Positions 1 through 5,717 of a stretch of DNA of 7,649 nucleotides are shown one piece after another (the first letter of the stretch is position 1; the number at the start of each line of letters is the position of its first letter). The notes under the pieces were generated by a model. The model worked only from the letters and a program-made list of their open reading frames with translations, ran no database searches and was not told where the DNA came from. This stretch comes from an uncultured Dehalococcoidales bacterium (lineage in GTDB: Bacteria; Chloroflexota; Dehalococcoidia; UBA1151; UBA1328): contig CAJQSP010000018.1 in NCBI GenBank assembly GCA_905614375.1, positions 1 through 7,649 on the forward strand, in the 5' to 3' direction. The translations under genes and the position numbers were made by a program.

Positions 1-1269
1 GGTCCGATGTCTGCCAAATGCTGGAGCATTCTATCGACTGAATTTATCGATTCACTTCGACCATACGTAGGAAAAGTTGACGCGATTTACCTGTCTTTAC
101 ACGGAGCCATGGGCGGAGAGACTGAACTCGACCCCGAGGGATGGGTACTTGAGCAAACTCGTGCTTTGTTCGGCGACGATATGCCGATTGTATTTTCACT
201 TGATCTGCACGGAATTCTGACTGCGAAGATGCTGAGATTTGGCAACGGCGTGACTTCGTATCAAACGTATCCCCACGTCGATCTTCACGATACTGGCATG
301 AGAGCTGCTTCCTTGCTTCTGAAAATCGTGGCAGGTGCAAAACCCGTAGTCGCCCGAGTGCGAATTCCTGCAATAGTTCGTGGTGATGAGTTGAAAACCG
401 ATAGCGGATGCTTTGGTGATCAGATTCGCAAGATCAAGTCGCTTGAAGCCGAAGGCAAAATTCTTTCCGGTGGATTTTTGATTGGAAACCCTTTTACAGA
501 CGTGCCTGAGCTTTGTTCGCAAGCGTTCATCGTCACTGATGACAATCCGTCAGACGCTGAGCAAATTGCGCTGGAATTAACTGCCGCATTCTGGGACAAC
601 CGAGAGAAGATGCAGTCGAATTTGATTCCATTGGTAGAATCTGTTGGTAAGGCCAGTTCGATGGCGGGGCCGATAATTTTCACCGATGCCGCTGATGCTC
701 CCTCATCTGGTTCCCCGGGAGATTCAAATTCGATCATTGCCGAACTAGCTCGTACCAACTACCCGCACTCGGTGTTGGCGCCTGTGACAGATGCTCCAGC
801 GGTTAAGAAAGCAGTAGCTGCTGGTGTTGGGGGTAGGTTTACGGCGGCTGTCGGTGGTGCGCTAGATCCTCGATTTACGCCGTTGGAGTTCGATTTCGAG
901 GTGAAATTGATCTCTGATGGGAACTACATTCTAGAATCATGGGGCGCTCCTCAGTTCTCGGGCATCACTGCTGTTGTGACCAGCGGAGTGTTCACATTGG
1001 TGCTTACGTCTCTACCTGTGAGTTTGTTTGATCGGTCACTGTTCCTCGGACATGGGCTTGATCCTAAGAATTTCCATACAATCGTTGTGAAATCACCACA
1101 TTGCCAACCTCAGTTCTTCGACGATTGGGCCGAACACAATTTCAACGTTGACGCGCCGGGATCTACAAGTGCGAATTTACGATCGTTGGGTCATTCGATT
1201 TGCAGTCGTCCGATCTTTCCATTGGATACCGATGTTTCGTTTAAATCTGAAGTAGAGATATTTAACTAA
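1..1269 (+). CDS. M81 family metallopeptidase (MlrC-like), 5'-truncated by window edge
   Basis: This is the C-terminal part of an M81 (MlrC/DUF1485) protein, a Zn-dependent amide hydrolase family named after the enzyme that degrades linearised microcystin. The frame is open to the left edge, and family members carry roughly 80-120 more N-terminal residues, so the ATG at 7 is probably internal. Counting from that Met, LHGAM (His32), SLDLH (Asp66, His68) and YPH (His90) form the predicted metal site; the 34-2-22 spacing agrees with what I recall for MlrC. A PGDSNSI segment (about 237-243) matches the family's PGDxT motif, and the C-terminal domain has GHGLDP (348-353) and VVKSPH (360-365). It ends at TAA 1267-1269, facing the redox pair on the other strand. 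The substrate is unknown: most M81 proteins have nothing to do with microcystin and probably act on small cyclic or linear amides. The family call is firm, the function is not. Confidence 0.88.
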   Translation, partial: GPMSAKCWSILSTEFIDSLRPYVGKVDAIYLSLHGAMGGETELDPEGWVLEQTRALFGDDMPIVFSLDLHGILTAKMLRFGNGVTSYQTYPHVDLHDTGMRAASLLLKIVAGAKPVVARVRIPAIVRGDELKTDSGCFGDQIRKIKSLEAEGKILSGGFLIGNPFTDVPELCSQAFIVTDDNPSDAEQIALELTAAFWDNREKMQSNLIPLVESVGKASSMAGPIIFTDAADAPSSGSPGDSNSIIAELARTNYPHSVLAPVTDAPAVKKAVAAGVGGRFTAAVGGALDPRFTPLEFDFEVKLISDGNYILESWGAPQFSGITAVVTSGVFTLVLTSLPVSLFDRSLFLGHGLDPKNFHTIVVKSPHCQPQFFDDWAEHNFNVDAPGSTSANLRSLGHSICSRPIFPLDTDVSFKSEVEIFN

Positions 1270-1319
1270 AAAGGCAGCAATCCCAAAATGCTCTGTTGGA
1301 GAATTTAATGATTGCTGCC
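1268..1319 (-). terminator. Intrinsic-terminator-like hairpin for the minus-strand redox pair
   Basis: Perfect 10-bp inverted repeat, GGCAGCAATC at 1273-1282 and GATTGCTGCC at 1310-1319, enclosing a 27-nt loop that can form a further 4-bp stem (CCAA/TTGG). Read on the minus strand the hairpin is followed directly by five Ts (1272-1268); on the plus strand there is no T-run. It lies about 145 nt beyond the stop of the flavoprotein gene, and its T-tract overlaps the stop codon of the M81 gene. The long loop is atypical, so this is a probable rather than certain terminator. Confidence 0.5.
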
Positions 1320-1463
1320 GATAATTGCGTAGGCAGTTTCTTTAGAAAGCTTGAACTGGGTGCGCTTCAGCACCTTACTTCACCTGTATCGACTCTCGAA
1401 CGATCTTGTCGGGGATTTCGGGACCCACAGTTTTTAAGCGTATTCCTAGCTAGATTCAGACTA

Positions 1464-2225
1464 TTAAGGGCCGAACCGTTCAGTACTGATCGAGTTATTT
1501 GGCGTCCCTAAGTCGAGCAAATGATTGGCAATAGCTTCTACAAAACTTGAACCTCCACAGATGTAATTGTGTGAGGGAAGTACCGCGAGGTTTGATAAGG
1601 CAGAGTCGATCATTGCGCGGTCGATTCTGCAGAACCGTCTGATTGGGCGATTACTCGACGTTACTTCATCGGACCGAGTGAGGGCGATGATGAGATGGAA
1701 GTTAGGGTCAGTAGCCGCTATGGATTCAAGCTCGGTGGCGAAGATAATGTCGGCTTCAGTCCGGGCGCTGAACATTACTAGCATTGGCGCTTTTTCGGCG
1801 ATTGCTGAGCGATGTCGAATCATCGACATTATTGGGGCGATGCCGGAACCACCAGCGATCATAACGACCGGTTTCGCAGCGATCGGACTCCAAGTGAAGT
1901 GTCCGCCGATGGGACCGCGTAATTCGATTTTATCGCCAAGTTCAACAGCTTCATGGAAGTACGACGACACCTCGCCGTCGGAGATCAGTTCGATGGCGAG
2001 TTCGATAGATGTCGGATTTGCAGCGAGTTCGGGCGATGAACTAACTGAATAGCTTCTTTGAGCCTGATAGCCATCAGGGGCTGTCAGCCGCACGTCGAAG
2101 TGCTGTCCGGCACGAAATGGGGTATTGATCGGAAGTTCAAGCGTGAATAGTTTCACCCGAGGCGATTCGACGTGAATCGATGTAACAGTTGCTATCTGCC
2201 AATCTGTGGTCGATGCCGAACTCAC
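1464..2225 (-). CDS. FAD/NAD(P)-binding ferredoxin-reductase-like oxidoreductase, partner of the adjacent molybdoenzyme
   Basis: A 253-residue flavoprotein of the ferredoxin-NADP reductase superfamily. Visible motifs: RSYS (57-60), the FAD-binding RxYS; GEVSSYFH (84-91), the FAD-phosphate segment; GPIG (104-107); GGSGIAP (125-131), the NAD(P)-binding loop; YICGG (221-225); and the C-terminal ERFG (249-252) that packs on the flavin. There is no appended 2Fe-2S ferredoxin domain, so it should pass electrons to a separate partner. That partner is probably the molybdoenzyme encoded immediately upstream: only 2 nt separate that gene's TAG from this GTG start (2225-2223), and no Shine-Dalgarno is visible inside the preceding gene, so translation is likely coupled. 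No signal peptide, so cytosolic. The predicted role is reduction of the molybdenum centre with NAD(P)H, or the reverse flow. Family call is strong; the pairing is inferred from spacing and from the known co-occurrence of these two families. Confidence 0.9.
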   Translation of the reverse strand: MSSASTTDWQIATVTSIHVESPRVKLFTLELPINTPFRAGQHFDVRLTAPDGYQAQRSYSVSSSPELAANPTSIELAIELISDGEVSSYFHEAVELGDKIELRGPIGGHFTWSPIAAKPVVMIAGGSGIAPIMSMIRHRSAIAEKAPMLVMFSARTEADIIFATELESIAATDPNFHLIIALTRSDEVTSSNRPIRRFCRIDRAMIDSALSNLAVLPSHNYICGGSSFVEAIANHLLDLGTPNNSISTERFGP

Positions 2226-2227
2226 GG

Positions 2228-2830
2228 CTAATCGTTTGTGTAGCGTTGCTCACGCCACGGATCGCCGTACATGTGATAGCCGTATCGTTCCCAAAATCCG
2301 GGCTCGTCTTTATCCATGAACTTAAGACTGCGTACCCACTTCGCTGACTTCCATAAGTAGAGGTGCGGGATAAGCAGGCGGACAGGACCGCCGTGTTCTG
2401 CTTCCAAAGGCTCACCATCGTAGGTGTGCACTAATAACCCTTTGCCATTGATTACATCGGTAGATGGAACATTGGTTGTGTATCCACCATCGGAACTTGC
2501 CATGACGAATCCGACGGGAGCTTCGATTCCAGCATTGGCGAGTAGGGCGTCGATGGTTACACCTCTCCAATCAGTGTCTTGCTTTGACCATTTCGTTACA
2601 CAGTGAAGATCGGTATGTAGATCGGTTTGCGGTAGGGCGTTGAGATCGTCCCAAGTCCATGTCCCGACGGTATCGTCACCAATTTCAATCGAGAAATTCC
2701 ACGTCGCTTTGTCGACTCGCTGGGTTGGGCCAGCAGACAGTACTGGGAAGCCATCTTCAAGATACTGTCCGGGTGGAATTGGGCGTGCTGGTTCAGGGCG
2801 TTTTCGTCCAAAGAATTTATTGTTGATCAA
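2228..2830 (-). CDS. Sulfite-oxidase-like molybdopterin-dependent oxidoreductase (YuiH-type, cytosolic)
   Basis: A 200-residue protein of the oxidoreductase molybdopterin-binding fold (sulfite oxidase/YedY superfamily) in its short single-domain form. LHCVTKWSK (75-83) holds Cys77, the expected thiolate ligand of molybdenum. HGGPVRLLIPHLYLWKSAKW (146-165) is the conserved cofactor-binding block. The N-terminal FFGRK...PPGQ...FPVL pattern matches YuiH-type proteins. There is no twin-arginine signal, heme domain or membrane segment, so unlike MsrP/YedY it should stay in the cytosol and use the adjacent flavoprotein as redox partner. The start is TTG (2830-2828); an in-frame TGA lies two codons upstream and no ATG or GTG occurs near the N-terminus, so TTG is the best choice, with only a weak AGG about 8 nt before it. 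It is first in a two-gene unit and divergent from the SDR. Substrate unknown (sulfite, sulfoxide or N-oxide are possibilities). Confidence 0.9.
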   Translation of the reverse strand: MINNKFFGRKRPEPARPIPPGQYLEDGFPVLSAGPTQRVDKATWNFSIEIGDDTVGTWTWDDLNALPQTDLHTDLHCVTKWSKQDTDWRGVTIDALLANAGIEAPVGFVMASSDGGYTTNVPSTDVINGKGLLVHTYDGEPLEAEHGGPVRLLIPHLYLWKSAKWVRSLKFMDKDEPGFWERYGYHMYGDPWREQRYTND

Positions 2831-2975
2831 TGTTCAGCCTAAGGACTTAAGGAATCGATATTTATAAAATTGCTCTGAGCCAAGTTTACCCATCATCTGC
2901 AAGTCGTTCGCACAGTATATTGGGGTATTACGAATTGAAGAGCGAATTGGATCGTGACTTACAGGAGATTTACAT
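2831..2975. promoter_or_regulatory. Divergent intergenic region between molybdoenzyme and SDR
   Basis: This 145-nt AT-rich gap separates two divergently oriented genes and must hold promoters for both unless one is read from outside. TATATT at 2916-2921 could be a plus-strand -10 box and TATAAA (minus strand, about 2866-2871) a minus-strand one, but neither has a convincing -35 at 16-18 nt. I cannot assign exact promoters or an operator. Confidence 0.4.
2963..2968 (+). promoter_or_regulatory. Strong ribosome binding site for the SDR gene
   Basis: AGGAGA is followed by a 7-nt spacer and ATG at 2976. It is one of the best Shine-Dalgarno sequences in the window and settles the start of the SDR. 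Confidence 0.8.
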
Positions 2976-3752
2976 ATGGGATTGGCGAAGTCATTGGATG
3001 GAAAATCGGCGATTGTTACAGGTAGTGGTAACGGGATTGGACGAGCGATTGCGCTTAGGTTTGCAGCAGAGGGTGCGAAGGTAGTAGTTGCGGAGATTGA
3101 GGAAGAGTCAGGGGAGGAAACTGCTGAACTGATTCGTAAGGCTGGTGGTACCGCAATTTTCAGCCGAACTGATACAACTGATTCTGATTCAGTCCGAGCG
3201 ACTATGGCTGATGCTAATGCTGCACACGGCGATGTCGAAGTACTAGTTAATAACGCAGCGGCGTTCGTGTTCGGCAAGGTTGAAGACGTGACTGAAGCCG
3301 ACTGGGCAAAGGTATTCGGTGTGAACGTGATTGGTTATGCCAATTGTGTCCGAGAGGTGTTGCCATCGATGCGCAGGCAGAACGGTGGGGCGATCGTGAA
3401 TATCGCATCTGTTTCATCGTTTATTGCTCAACCTGAATTCATCCCGTACAACGCTTCTAAGGGCGCTGTTGCTCAGTTAACCCGATGTTTAGCAATGGAT
3501 CTTTCAGTGGACAATATTCGAGTAAATGCAGTGTGCCCAGGATCGATTCGTACTCGGGCTACGGATAGACACATTGCGTCGCTTGGGCTTGATCCTGAAA
3601 AGGCATACGTCGATTTCGGTAAAGACTCTTTGATGAAGCGAATCGGCAAGCCAGAAGAGATTGCATCAGGGGCTCTTTTCCTCGCTTCAGACGAGGCGTC
3701 GTTTATGACCGGAGCGCAGATCGTTATCGATGGAGGAGCGACTATCGATTGA
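2976..3752 (+). CDS. Short-chain dehydrogenase/reductase (classical SDR, 3-oxoacyl-ACP reductase/sugar-alcohol dehydrogenase type)
   Basis: A complete 258-residue classical SDR, an NAD(P)-dependent alcohol/ketone oxidoreductase. It has the Rossmann glycine motif TGSGNGIG (15-22), NNAA (92-95, a variant of NNAG), the structural Asn117, and the catalytic triad Ser145, Tyr158 and Lys162 in YNASK. PGSIRT (188-193) and the terminal IDGG (251-254) are also typical. An acidic residue at the end of the second strand (Glu40, VVVAEIEE) suggests NAD rather than NADP. The start is fixed by AGGAGA 7 nt upstream. It appears to be a single-gene transcript: divergent from the molybdoenzyme and followed by a good terminator. 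The substrate cannot be told from the sequence; hydroxy-acid, sugar-alcohol and 3-oxoacyl substrates all occur in this subgroup. Confidence 0.92.
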   Translation: MGLAKSLDGKSAIVTGSGNGIGRAIALRFAAEGAKVVVAEIEEESGEETAELIRKAGGTAIFSRTDTTDSDSVRATMADANAAHGDVEVLVNNAAAFVFGKVEDVTEADWAKVFGVNVIGYANCVREVLPSMRRQNGGAIVNIASVSSFIAQPEFIPYNASKGAVAQLTRCLAMDLSVDNIRVNAVCPGSIRTRATDRHIASLGLDPEKAYVDFGKDSLMKRIGKPEEIASGALFLASDEASFMTGAQIVIDGGATID

Positions 3753-3769
3753 TCGTTATTCGACTTATC

Positions 3770-3792
3770 AGTCGCTTTAACCGCGGCTTTTT
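3770..3792 (+). terminator. Rho-independent terminator of the SDR gene
   Basis: Stem AGTCGC (3770-3775) pairs with GCGGCT (3783-3788) over 6 bp with one G-U, around a 7-nt loop. The T-run covers 3788-3792, its first T being the closing base of the stem. It lies 17 nt past the SDR stop. An alternative 5-bp hairpin (CGACT/AGTCG, 3761-3774) overlaps it. Confidence 0.6.
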
Positions 3793-3812
3793 CGAGTGCT
3801 GATAGTTGCAGT

Positions 3813-3835
3813 TGTGTGTTGAGGAACAACACACA
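3813..3835 (+). repeat. 8-bp perfect inverted repeat abutting the tRNA-like locus
   Basis: TGTGTGTT (3813-3820) and AACACACA (3828-3835) form a perfect 8-bp stem with a 7-nt loop. It ends exactly where the possible 5' end of the tRNA-Cys-like sequence begins (3836). No T-run follows on either strand, so it is not an obvious terminator; it could be a processing signal, a protein-binding site or chance. Confidence 0.5.
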
Positions 3836-3920
3836 GGTCGGTTGTGCAGAGTGCGATACAAGAGCAAATAGGGAACTGCAAAACCTCTATTCGGCGGTTC
3901 GAATTCGACCGTCGCCTCCA
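3836..3920 (+). tRNA. Degenerate tRNA-Cys(GCA)-like sequence; possible pseudogene or att-type remnant
   Basis: The 3' half (3876-3920) reads as tRNA-Cys: anticodon loop CTGCAAA (3876-3882, anticodon GCA), 3' anticodon-stem strand ACCTC, variable loop TATTC, T-arm GGCGG-TTCGAAT-TCGAC, acceptor strand CGTCGCC, discriminator U (a tRNA-Cys identity base) and encoded CCA (3918-3920). The T-stem has one mismatch and a G-U closing pair. The 5' half fits poorly. GGTCGGT (3836-3842) pairs with the acceptor strand only if one base is bulged. The D-stem is TGC/GCA (3845-3847/3864-3866) with a 16-base loop lacking GG. The anticodon stem would be 7 bp (3867-3873/3885-3891) with A-C and A-A mismatches next to the loop. 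At 85 nt it is about 10 nt longer than usual. Either the gene has decayed, or only the 3' half was deposited by site-specific integration, or it is a non-standard tRNA. Confidence 0.5.
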
Positions 3921-3934
3921 TCTCAACTCAAACT

Positions 3935-3966
3935 GAAGGAGCTCCGGAGAAATCCGGGGCTTCTTC
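3935..3966 (+). terminator. Strong GAAA-tetraloop hairpin downstream of the tRNA-like locus
   Basis: A 14-bp stem (3935-3948 with 3953-3966, two G-U pairs) closes on the tetraloop GAAA (3949-3952). The arms contain CTCCGGA and TCCGGGG, the composition usual for terminators behind tRNA genes. The 3' arm ends in CTTCTTC, but no clean T-run follows, so termination is likely but not certain. Its position 15 nt after the encoded CCA supports the idea that a real tRNA transcription unit once ended here. Confidence 0.6.
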
Positions 3967-4206
3967 GCGTAAGGCAGCCAGATGCTGTCCCAGAGGCCTA
4001 TAAACCAGCTAGTAGAGACCGCCGATAGTCACCACGGTACTAATACGAATCAGTAGGTGGGTATCAGGGTCCTGAGTCCAGTCACCGCAACCCGATCTGA
4101 ATCAGTATTACGTCTGTTTCTGTTGGTCACTGCGGAATCGTCCGAAATGTCGGAAAGTTTTGACGTACCGGATAACGCGGTCAGAACATACAACATTTTT
4201 GGTTTG
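3967..4206. other. Non-coding region with an imperfect long inverted repeat (4041-4110)
   Basis: No credible gene is seen here; the short open frames lack ribosome binding sites and family resemblance. TAATACGAATCAG (4041-4053) can pair with CTGAATCAGTATTA (4097-4110) over 12 bp with one bulge and one A-A mismatch. The 43-nt interior contains TCAGG-GT-CCTGA (4064-4075). A small TCCGA/TCGGA hairpin sits at 4141-4154. The function is unknown and I do not recognise a known riboswitch or RNA family. Confidence 0.35.
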
Positions 4207-4461
4207 CTACCCGCTGATCTGCGGCAAGTGTTCAATTAGGAACAACACGAGTCCGATCGCCAGTAGGGCGAGGGCGATCATGTTTAACATCCTTAGTAAA
4301 ATGAATTTCGGCAGGTGCTTTAATAGGTATGCAACACCCAGTAAACCCCACATTCCTGTATCGATCAGAGCTCCGTCATTGTTGAAAGAAATTAGAGCGA
4401 GAATCCAGAAGATTAATGCTCCAGCGAACCCGTAAATCGATGGTGTGTAGAAAAACGGCAT
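4207..4461 (-). CDS. Small hypothetical membrane protein (about three hydrophobic segments)
   Basis: An 84-residue protein that I do not recognise. It is strongly hydrophobic: likely membrane segments at about 9-26 (rich in Phe, Ala, Leu, Ile), 31-48 and 53-77, with Lys48, Lys52 and Arg57 near the boundaries and a short C-terminal tail. It starts at ATG 4461-4459 with a modest GAGA 6 nt upstream, and ends at TAG 4207-4209. It follows the second dehydratase on the same strand with a 55-nt gap and could be its last operon member. Its hydrophobic pattern makes it a better candidate than the overlapping plus-strand frame at 4160-4435. It might be a small integral membrane accessory protein, but no function can be assigned. 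Confidence 0.55.
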   Translation of the reverse strand: MPFFYTPSIYGFAGALIFWILALISFNNDGALIDTGMWGLLGVAYLLKHLPKFILLRMLNMIALALLAIGLVLFLIEHLPQISG

Positions 4462-4516
4462 GTGCTATCTCAGCTTTCGTCTAGTTGTGCATTTCTATTA
4501 TTTGTATATACGTTAG

Positions 4517-5683
4517 CTACCAATTGGTGATCGCTCCGTCGTTACGACGCAGTCGCGGTGGCCAGCCGTGCGGATCGACCGCTGCACTTTCCGCTGCGTC
4601 GATGTCGAATTCAACACCGAGTCCAGGAGTGTCTGGACTCCACGAATAGCCGTCGGCCCATTCGATCTGCTGTGGAAACAAGTCGGTAGCGTAGGAACTA
4701 GGGCGCCGTGGCATTTCTTGCACACCAACGTTGCTTGAAGCCATACAAAGCGCAACACAGGCTGCCGCTGAAACAGGTCCTAGAGGATTGTGAGGGACGA
4801 TGTCGATGTAGTGCGTTTCCGCCCAGTGTGTAATCTTGAGGGCTTCTGTAAGCCCCCCGACGATGCAGAGATCAATGCGAGCGTAGTCGATCAGATCTTC
4901 CTCAATAACTTCTCTGAATGGCCATTTTGAAGACCATTGTTCACCCGCTGCGATCGGCAAATTAATTTGCCGACGTAGGTTGCGGTAGCTTCCTTGATTT
5001 TCAGATCGGATAGGGTCTTCGATGAAGAACGGCTTGAACTGCTCCATCTCTTTGCACATCTGAACAACGTGAGCTGTATCGAGCCTTGTATGAACGTCAA
5101 ACGTCATTTGTATATCTGGACCAACGGCTTCGCGTAGCTGTCCCATCTGGTCGATCGCCATCTTCATCGACTCAACTGGTTCCAATGTGGATATACCAGG
5201 TGCTTCGAATCCAGCAGCTCCTGTTGCGGGCTGACCCCAACGTACAAATTTCCAGCCAGCCTCAACAGCGGCTAGCGAATTCGCAACTAGCTCCTCGGTG
5301 GTCTTGCCCTGTGTGTGTGGATAGCTCACAACTTTATTACGAACTGGTCCGCCCATGAGCTTGTATGTCGGCATGTTTACCGATTTGCCCTTGATGTCCC
5401 ATAGCGCTATATCGATTGCTGAAATCGCACATGTATAAACCTTGTCGGCAGGGAAAAACCCCGATCTGAACATTTCCTGCCAGAGTCGCTCAGTCTCCCA
5501 TGGATCGGAACCGACGACGAGTTCGGAAAGATGCTCGATGGCGGATACGATTGCTCGACCCCAGTTGCGTATGCCGACCTCACCCAGTCCGTGATGACCA
5601 GCATCGGTGTCGACTCGAACGATCAAGTATGCGCGGCCGCCTTCGTCCTGAACAGAGAAACTGCGAATTTGTGTGACTTTCAT
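4517..5683 (-). CDS. Enolase-superfamily sugar-acid dehydratase, galactonate-dehydratase-like (paralog 2)
   Basis: A 388-residue member of the mandelate racemase/muconate lactonizing enzyme group. The N-terminal capping domain (about 1-120) is followed by the TIM barrel. Metal ligands are Asp196 (DVHTRL), Glu222 (IEDP) and Glu248 (GEQW), evenly spaced by 26. His198 and His298 (PHNPLGP) are the candidate acid/base pair. These spacings match D-galactonate dehydratase (DgoD) and related mannonate dehydratases, so the likely reaction is dehydration of an aldonic acid to a 2-keto-3-deoxy acid; the sugar is unknown. I chose the ATG at 5683-5681 rather than the longer frame to 5737: it aligns with the MKVT start of the paralog, has GGAG at 5698-5695 about 11 nt upstream, and avoids a 20-nt overlap. 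It lies 34 nt after paralog 1 and is surely co-transcribed. Confidence 0.92.
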   Translation of the reverse strand: MKVTQIRSFSVQDEGGRAYLIVRVDTDAGHHGLGEVGIRNWGRAIVSAIEHLSELVVGSDPWETERLWQEMFRSGFFPADKVYTCAISAIDIALWDIKGKSVNMPTYKLMGGPVRNKVVSYPHTQGKTTEELVANSLAAVEAGWKFVRWGQPATGAAGFEAPGISTLEPVESMKMAIDQMGQLREAVGPDIQMTFDVHTRLDTAHVVQMCKEMEQFKPFFIEDPIRSENQGSYRNLRRQINLPIAAGEQWSSKWPFREVIEEDLIDYARIDLCIVGGLTEALKITHWAETHYIDIVPHNPLGPVSAAACVALCMASSNVGVQEMPRRPSSYATDLFPQQIEWADGYSWSPDTPGLGVEFDIDAAESAAVDPHGWPPRLRRNDGAITNW

Positions 5684-5693
5684 AGTTGAGGGA

Positions 5694-5698
5694 TCTCC
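5694..5698 (-). promoter_or_regulatory. Ribosome binding site deciding the start of dehydratase paralog 2
   Basis: GGAGA on the minus strand (5698-5694), 10 nt before ATG 5683-5681, within the 34-nt gap after paralog 1. It supports the short start over the in-frame Met at 5737. Confidence 0.6.
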
Positions 5699-5717
5699 AA
5701 AATGAGTAATTTTCGGG

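Noticed and set aside
1..1269. Microcystin-degradation (mlr) gene cluster
   Set aside because: The M81 gene is MlrC-like, but no mlrA, mlrB or mlrD partner is visible, and the family is broad; microcystin as substrate is not supported.
1296..1511. 71-codon plus-strand open frame after the M81 gene
   Set aside because: It overlaps the hairpin and the 3' end of the flavoprotein gene, has no convincing ribosome binding site and no recognisable composition.
1567..2052. 161-codon plus-strand open frame opposite the flavoprotein
   Set aside because: Antisense shadow of a gene with clear FAD and NAD(P) motifs.
2834..3277. 147-codon minus-strand open frame opposite the SDR
   Set aside because: Ala/Ser-rich antisense of the SDR coding region, which has full catalytic motifs and a strong ribosome binding site.
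3816..4028. 70-codon plus-strand open frame across the tRNA-like locus
   Set aside because: It runs through the tRNA-like sequence and the GAAA-loop hairpin, and its translation resembles no protein family.
4160..4435. 91-codon plus-strand frame opposite the small membrane protein
   Set aside because: No ribosome binding site and no hydrophobic or domain pattern; the minus-strand frame is more protein-like.
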